A stretch of 40,502 nt of DNA from Ophryocystis elektroscirrha. Lineage: Eukaryota > Apicomplexa > Conoidasida > Neogregarinorida > Ophryocystidae. Shown here piece by piece: positions 36,462 through 40,502 of this stretch; the stretch's first letter is position 1, and the number at the start of each line of letters is the position of its first letter. A program made the position numbers and the translations under genes. The stretch spans positions 41,324 through 81,825 of the forward strand of contig JAQIFP010000018.1 of assembly GCA_030141585.1 (NCBI GenBank), read 5' to 3'. The notes below the pieces were generated by a model, which was not told where the DNA came from, searched no databases, and saw only the letters and a program-made list of their open reading frames with translations.

Positions 36462-37021
36462 ATGATAAATGGAGTAATCGTAAGTGATGAATTAGAATAT
36501 TTAAATAAGTTACTCAATCAATTAGAAGAAACTAATAAGTGTCTTTTTGAACGAATTTTGTTTACTTGTGGAGCTGAATTATGCGACGATGTACTGCAAC
36601 TCACTGAAAGAGCTATAGAACTCAATGATGAATCCATTTTATATACTCAATCGGAAAACAGAAAACGCACTAAGGGAGGAATATTTATATTTTTATTGAA
36701 ACAAAGGTAATATATTGATTATTTACATATATTCAAGTAATAATAATAAAAATCCAATAGAAACGCAAATTTTTATGCGTTCAAATAATAGTAAATAAAT
36801 TATTTATTACGAGTCAAATCTTTAGAATTACAAAAGATCAAATCAAAAATATATGGAAAGATCAAAGTTTACAACAAAAAAATAAAAAAAATTTGAAAAA
36901 AAAACGTGAACACAATTTTTTAAACCGCTCGATTGATAAAAAGAAAGCAATAAAAAATAAAAAAAATATGAAAACTCAAATCAAATTTGACTATAGCATA
37001 GAGCCTGGTGAAATATTATGA
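36462..37021 (+). CDS. PHAX: PHAX-type RNA-binding protein (snRNA/snoRNA export adaptor), minimal form
   Basis: PHAX binds capped snRNA with the cap-binding complex and CRM1 for nuclear export, and acts in snoRNA transport. Exons 36462-36706 and 36826-37021 join at AG|A to 146 aa. The helical RNA-binding domain is recognisable from the closing motif KRTKGGIFIFLLKQ (GGVFLNLLK in animals), followed by ITKDQIKNIWKDQ and a very Lys-rich stretch. The preceding LFERILFTCGAELCDDVLQL matches the domain's helices. Human PHAX is 394 aa; the N-terminal parts carrying the export signal and cap-binding-complex contact are missing. Either they are coded in unseen upstream exons, or this is a reduced protein. 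The next gene on the same strand starts about 310 nt downstream. Confidence 0.78.
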
Positions 37022-37334
37022 AATTATTTTATCTTTTTTTCTGACCTAGCATTTTATGAACATTATGTGAATATCGTAAAAAATTATTATGCAACATTTA
37101 CCAATAAATCTTTATATGAGTATCACCTGCTACTCCCGTATTACTAATTCATGTAAAAATATTATATTAAAATATAAATTGAATCAACATTATGTGATCA
37201 GTTTAGCTCTAGACAATATTTTACATGTTAAGTGATTTTTTTGTAAAACATATATGCTCACATTCATAATAATTTTAATTAATCAATCATTGCCACATGG
37301 TTTAATTTGGAACGTTGTATAGTATTATTAATGA
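37022..37334. other. Short gap between PHAX and the next gene
   Basis: 313 nt, AT-rich, with no open frame or RNA visible. It presumably carries the PHAX 3' UTR and the promoter of the downstream gene. Confidence 0.45.
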
Positions 37335-38530
37335 ATGATCTTGAAGCTGTAAAGCCCCACAATAAATTGTGGTAAAAAAAAAATGATATCTTCATTACAT
37401 AGACCTAATCTACGTACAAAGCCGGGAACAAAATTTTTCTGTATGGTGTATATGTTTATACAAATAATATTTAGGTAAACACCCGACAAATACAAAAGTA
37501 ACGTTGAGCATTCGTGATGCTTACTTAACATGCAAAGATTGTAAAATAAATCCCCATGTCATTCCGTTACCAACTGAAATTAAAGAACCGGTCATTCAAC
37601 TTCCTCAGCCTTGCAAAGTCGAAAAACCTCGTGCAAAGCTAGAAACAAATGAAGAATTTTGTAGAAAATTGACATTTTTAATTGGTTTATTAAAAAAATT
37701 TGTTTTAGTGTTGGAAAAATTAAAGAAAATTCAAAAAGAAGTTATTATTAATTGTGTAGATAGAGGTAAAAGTTAAATATTTTTATTTATGTGGAATATT
37801 GATTAGACAACAATATTATTTGGAAAGAAAAAGTTTTTGAAGAAAAACGCTTATTAAAAAATGCTCATCATTCCCTTAATTATTTATTTACACATGTTCA
37901 ACAAGAGCGAAAGAAAACGTACAATCAGACCGCAGCATTGTATAAAGTGGAGAACACGTATTATACCCAGATATGTATATTGAACTCATATTTATTACTT
38001 CAAATACGCCGATTTAGCTACATATTATCTATGCGCAAATCCAGTAGGGAATTTGTAGCTGTATAAATAATTTAGATTTATTTTTTGAGAAAGTGCAAGA
38101 TGCATTTCAAGGATTATTGGATTTTGATGATATAATATCAAAGTTTGTTCAACAATACAGTCATAATAATTTTACGGAGAAAAAAGAAGCCGAAACTAGA
38201 AGTACTTCTACTTCTTCACTAAAAGAAAGCGTTCAACTTCACTCGTCTAGTGACTCAGAAAATACTGTAAAACAGCGATATGACGAAGTAATTCAAGACT
38301 TAAAGAAAAGCCAAATTGATGAAAGAAAGCAAAAACTTCATAAAACAACCAAACTCCAACAAAACCCTCAGAAAACTAAACACTCAAAAACACCTATCAA
38401 AATCAAAAACCTTGCAACCGATATTCAGGAAGAGCTAAAACTATCCAAATTTTCCATGCGATTATTGGATATCAAAACACGTTTACTATGCTATGCAGAA
38501 TCCACCAAAGAACCTCAACACTGTAAATAA
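37335..38530 (+). CDS. Unknown protein with N-terminal Cys/His cluster and coiled-coil C-terminus
   Basis: Exons 37403-37440, 37475-37765, 37807-38054 and 38090-38530 join in phase through introns of 34, 41 and 35 nt. The first coding exon is uncertain: 37335-37348 fits by phase through a 54-nt intron, while the ATG at 37331 with a 31-nt intron would create a TGA at the junction. The product is about 344 aa. Near its start are FCKHP and, about 15 residues later, LTCKDCK, which could form a small zinc site. A helical stretch with many Lys/Glu follows, then a Ser-rich, Lys-rich tail. I do not recognise the family; Atg14/UVRAG-like proteins also combine Cys pairs with coiled coils, but nothing specific supports that. 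Confidence 0.65.
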
Positions 38531-38961
38531 TATTTAATATTATTATCTGACAAATATACTCAAAAATTATTGTAAATTATTAGTACTGTACTGTAGCAAA
38601 TAATGTAGCATATTACGGAGCATAGATTAAAATTGTTCTAAACGAAATACATTAACGTTGAATTTATAAACATATTTGTAATTACTGTTAACTATATATT
38701 ATATAAATAAATAATTTGCATTTGTTTATATATAATGAAAACTGGTTAGTTAATATATTAATAATTATTAATAATAAATATCATTTTTGAAAATAAAATT
38801 AATTAATTTATTTAATTACTTTATTATATATATGTATATATATATAAACATTACAATATAATAGTCAAATGTACTTGTGTTGATTATTAGCAAAATATTA
38901 TATAGCAGTAATAATAATAATTTATCAGACAGTTTATATAATTACTATTCTGTCATCAGTT
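38531..38961. other. 431-nt gap, AT-rich
   Basis: Lies between two genes on the same strand. Composed of TAATTATT-type low-complexity sequence and a short (TA)n tract near 38822-38845. Confidence 0.45.
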
Positions 38962-40502
38962 ATGCTTCCAGCAAACTTATCTAAAGTCAAAGCGTCCCAA
39001 CTACTGGCGGCAATTAGACGTTCACAATATAACATTGCAGATATACACTACCCTAAAACAAGCCAAGTATACAATATAAATGCATTAATTCAAAAGTTCT
39101 CAAAACCGCCATCAATAAGTACCTCAAAAAAATTTGAAGATGATTTTAGTGAGATTTATACAATTTTATGTTTATGTTATATATGCAAATAATTTGTTAT
39201 TCTTGATATTAACGACACCTTAGCAAAATTCATCAGTTTTAATGAATCTTTTATATATTAAATTTAATTATGAGCACATGTAATATGCTAAAATAATTGT
39301 AGTGTCATATTGTTAAATAGTTTAGTAATGTGTTGAACAATATATAAACCAGCTTTCATTTAAAGATAGTAACTTAATGGTTCGCACTTCTTAATCATTA
39401 TTTGTAGCACAAATTGGCATGTATTATAAAATTTTTACATATATGGATTTGTGTAAATTTCTTTGTTATAATATTCCTTATATATATACATGATGATAAA
39501 CTGTTCAAATAATTGAACATTAGCGTCTATGCTATATCTATACATGCATGTATACATATACTTTGTATATATATACATGGCAAATTGCTGTTTGTATTAC
39601 TATTTTACATGTCACGTGTTAATCAATCAACTAATGAGATTTGTGATTAAGGTAAACTTCAAAAAAGAAGAAATTTTTGGGTTTACAACTATAAATTGTT
39701 CAGCATGAATTATAAAAATACAGAATCTGTCATTCTATAGTATTAAAAGATTGGTTTGGAAGTTGTTAGGAAGTTTATGTATTATAAAATTATTATTATT
39801 AATTAAGTAATAATATTATTATTTTAATTGTTTATTAATTTCCTCATATGTTGAACAAATTGATTATAGTATATGTTATATCAAATAAATTTATCGAAAT
39901 ATACGTTTTAATGATAATTAATCAGATTCATCTGATGGTAAGCTGTCTCAAACAAGCTTTACAAAAGAAACAAAAGAATTAGTTAAATTACCAGGAGAAA
40001 ATAATTCGCAAGATTCTCACTCATTTTGCTTATCTGAAGATGCTGCAGCCAAAGTAAAAGAAATCTTAAAAGAGAAGCAAAGCTACAAAACACCATCATA
40101 TTTCAAACAGCATCCTCCCAAATATGAGCATGAACTAGACTTTCAGCCTTATGTTAAATTTGAGTATTCAGATTATGAGCCCCCTAATGTAAGAAAATTA
40201 TCAGTGAATTTACAATGTAGTTGGAAAAACTGAACAATTATGAAACACAAATTTACTCAATAAATCCGAACGAAGGTAAGCAAATTATTTGTCCAAACAT
40301 GTTACGCTACTTAGAATAATCCAATATTATTAGTTATACTCATATTTAAACATTAATAGATATACACATATTCACACATGTATATACACATATATATACA
40401 CATATATATACACATATATATACACATATATATACACATATATATACACATATATATACACATATATATACACATATATATACACATATATATACACATA
40501 TA
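38962..40502 (+). CDS. 5' part of an unknown gene, continuing past the window end
   Basis: The first exon, probably 38962-39169, encodes MLPANLSKVKASQLLAAIRR and onward. A clear exon 39926-40188 (88 codons, no ATG needed) is followed by a 32-nt intron and exon 40221-40275, which ends at a GTAAG donor. The second and third exons join in phase 0 (PPN|LEKLNN). The link from exon 1 to exon 2 uses a 756-nt intron and phase 1; it is consistent but less certain, since exon 1 has only a weak donor (TTAT|GTTTAT). The protein is Lys-, Ser- and Glu-rich with a PSYFKQHPPKYEHELDF segment. No family recognised. The final intron runs into a 12-bp tandem repeat. Confidence 0.6.
39170..39925 (+). other. Probable 756-nt intron of the last gene
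   Basis: AT-rich, with scattered ATATAC motifs at about 39540-39580 and AATTATTATT runs at about 39780-39830. No other feature found. Confidence 0.45.
40381..40502. repeat. 12-bp tandem repeat, at least 10 copies, running off the window
   Basis: Perfect TATATACACATA units from 40381 to the last base (122 bp). It lies in the intron after 40275 of the last gene. Confidence 0.95.

Overview
The window is nuclear DNA from a very AT-rich, intron-dense eukaryote. All spliced genes that I could rebuild use GT-AG introns. TAA, TAG and TGA are all used as stops and none is needed as a sense codon, so the genetic code looks standard. Introns fall into two classes. About 45 are miniature, nearly all 31-38 nt, and keep the reading frame exactly. 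A second set runs from about 70 to 760 nt and usually carries (TA)n arrays. Long (TA)n tracts and A/T homopolymers also fill the gaps between genes. I cannot name the organism. The miniature introns and tight packing suggest a reduced, possibly parasitic, protist-like lineage, but that is inference.

Layout from left to right. 1-4082 (+): C-terminal part of a large unassigned, probably helical protein. 4156-6361 (-): CDP-diacylglycerol synthase. 6664-7604 (+): CTF8, a clamp-loader subunit. 7776-14770 (+): a DDB1-type beta-propeller protein with 24 exons. 14975-18645 (+): a long protein whose last ~235 residues match RNA polymerase I subunit RPA49. 18642-19541 (-): RPL13. 19723-20642 (+): RPS16. 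21894-23013 (-): RPS18. 23313-27230 (+): a divergent protein kinase. 27231-28794 (-): TFIIB. 29020-34250 (+): SEC24 with an unusual proline-rich C-terminal tail. 34328-35763 (-): a small acidic protein of unknown role. 36462-37021 (+): a minimal PHAX-type snRNA-export RNA-binding protein. 37335-38530 (+): an unknown Cys/His-containing coiled-coil protein. 38962 to the window end (+): the start of another unknown gene.

These are mostly housekeeping genes on alternating strands. They cover transcription and ribosome supply (RPA49, TFIIB, three ribosomal proteins), snRNA export (PHAX), the secretory pathway (SEC24), phospholipid synthesis, and DNA replication or repair (CTF8, DDB1). They do not form an operon or a single pathway. 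Four of five convergent pairs are packed to 0-80 nt, and one pair overlaps through opposed stop codons. Divergent pairs share short upstream regions of 181-302 nt, apart from one of ~700 nt. Most intron-exon structures below were inferred by hand from splice signals, phase, and similarity to known families recalled from memory. No search or transcript data were used.
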